NCBI GenBank assembly: GCA_913775005.1
Contig: CAJYKY010000433.1
Coordinates: 1-6,585 of the forward strand
Reading direction: 5' to 3'
DNA length: 6,585 bases
Source: an uncultured Achromobacter sp.
GTDB taxonomy: Bacteria; Pseudomonadota; Gammaproteobacteria; Burkholderiales; Burkholderiaceae_B
Both the position numbers and the translations under genes were made by a program. Each line of letters opens with the position of its first letter. Positions within the stretch are counted from its first letter, which is position 1. Below the pieces are notes generated by a model. It was not told the DNA's origin, made no database searches, and saw only the letters and a list, made by a program, of their open reading frames with translations. This document shows, one piece after another, positions 6,238 through 6,585 of the stretch.

Positions 6238-6585
6238 ATGAGTAGCAGCGCAAACGGGGCAGGCGGCCGGAGCGAGAACGGGGCAGACACCCGCGTCGAT
6301 TTCCGCACCCAGCCCGACCAGTACCGCCATTGGCGCCTGACGTTCGACGGCCCCATCGCCACCTTGGCGATGGATGTGTCGGAAGACGGCGGCTTGCGCC
6401 CCGGCTACAAGCTCAAGCTGAACTCTTACGACCTGGGCGTGGACATCGAGCTGCACGACGCCCTGCAACGCATCCGCTTCGAACACCCCGAAGTGCGCAG
6501 CGTGGTCGTCACCAGCATGAAAGACCGCATTTTCTGTTCGGGCGCCAACATCTTCATGCTGGGCCTATCTTCGCATGCGTGGAAG
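6238..6585 (+). CDS. boxC: BoxC, 2,3-epoxybenzoyl-CoA dihydrolase (benzoyl-CoA-dihydrodiol lyase), partial N-terminus
   Basis: The first 116 codons of a crotonase-superfamily protein, open to the right edge; full-length BoxC is about 550 residues. BoxC hydrolyses and opens the non-aromatic ring of 2,3-epoxybenzoyl-CoA to 3,4-dehydroadipyl-CoA semialdehyde and formate in the cytoplasm. Residues 1-19 are a Ser/Gly/Asn-rich, probably disordered tail. VDFRTQPDQYRHWRLTFDG (20-38) and LNSYDLGVDIELHDALQRIR (61-80) are highly typical of BoxC. VRSVVVTSMKDRIFCSGANI (87-106) matches the crotonase strand and the loop that forms the oxyanion hole. The ATG at 6238 has AGGAG (6226-6230) seven bases upstream. 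boxB and boxA are expected next but lie outside the window. An ordinary enoyl-CoA hydratase would lack this N-terminal segment. Confidence 0.95.
   Translation, partial: MSSSANGAGGRSENGADTRVDFRTQPDQYRHWRLTFDGPIATLAMDVSEDGGLRPGYKLKLNSYDLGVDIELHDALQRIRFEHPEVRSVVVTSMKDRIFCSGANIFMLGLSSHAWK

Noticed and set aside
5224..6486. Open frame of 420 codons on the minus strand, opposite boxR and the start of boxC
   Set aside because: It runs across two well-supported genes and the operator region between them, has biased composition and no domain. It is a shadow.

Overview
The window looks like chromosomal DNA from a high-GC betaproteobacterium of the order Burkholderiales, probably an Alcaligenaceae member such as Achromobacter or Bordetella. 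That placement is inferred from protein style, GC-rich codon use and gene order, not from a search. Six protein-coding regions plus one partial gene at the right edge fill nearly all of it.

Left of about position 5130 everything is read leftward: a small cupin-like protein of the DUF4863 type (4556-5032), a benzoate-CoA ligase (2869-4485), then the periplasmic binding protein (1567-2727) and two permeases (661-1542, and 1-658 cut by the window edge) of a branched-chain-amino-acid-type (HAAT family) ABC importer. Gaps are short (70, 141, 24 and 2 bases), so one transcription unit is plausible. The transporter ATPases are not in the window and would be expected beyond the left edge. To the right, boxR (5212-6120) is read rightward, followed by the first 116 codons of boxC (6238 to the edge).

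Together this is a benzoate uptake, activation and control module of the aerobic CoA-dependent 'box' (benzoyl-CoA oxidation) pathway. The importer probably brings in benzoate or a related aromatic acid, and the ligase makes benzoyl-CoA. BoxAB, expected downstream, would make the 2,3-epoxide, and BoxC hydrolyses and opens the ring. BoxR is a repressor built from an XRE helix-turn-helix and a shikimate-kinase-like domain. Its known relatives are released from DNA by benzoyl-CoA.

The most informative non-coding DNA lies in two short regions. Between the divergent DUF4863 and boxR genes, a 9-bp inverted repeat covers the -10 and -35 boxes of a good leftward sigma-70-type promoter and merges with a 12-bp perfect palindrome over a candidate boxR promoter. 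Between boxR and boxC, two copies of TGCA-N6-TGCA lie exactly 40 bp apart around a candidate boxC promoter. This matches the operator type described for BzdR/BoxR.

The gene with the least certain role is the DUF4863 cupin. It is the first gene of the ligase unit and is not part of the textbook pathway. No mobile elements, CRISPR arrays or RNA genes were seen.
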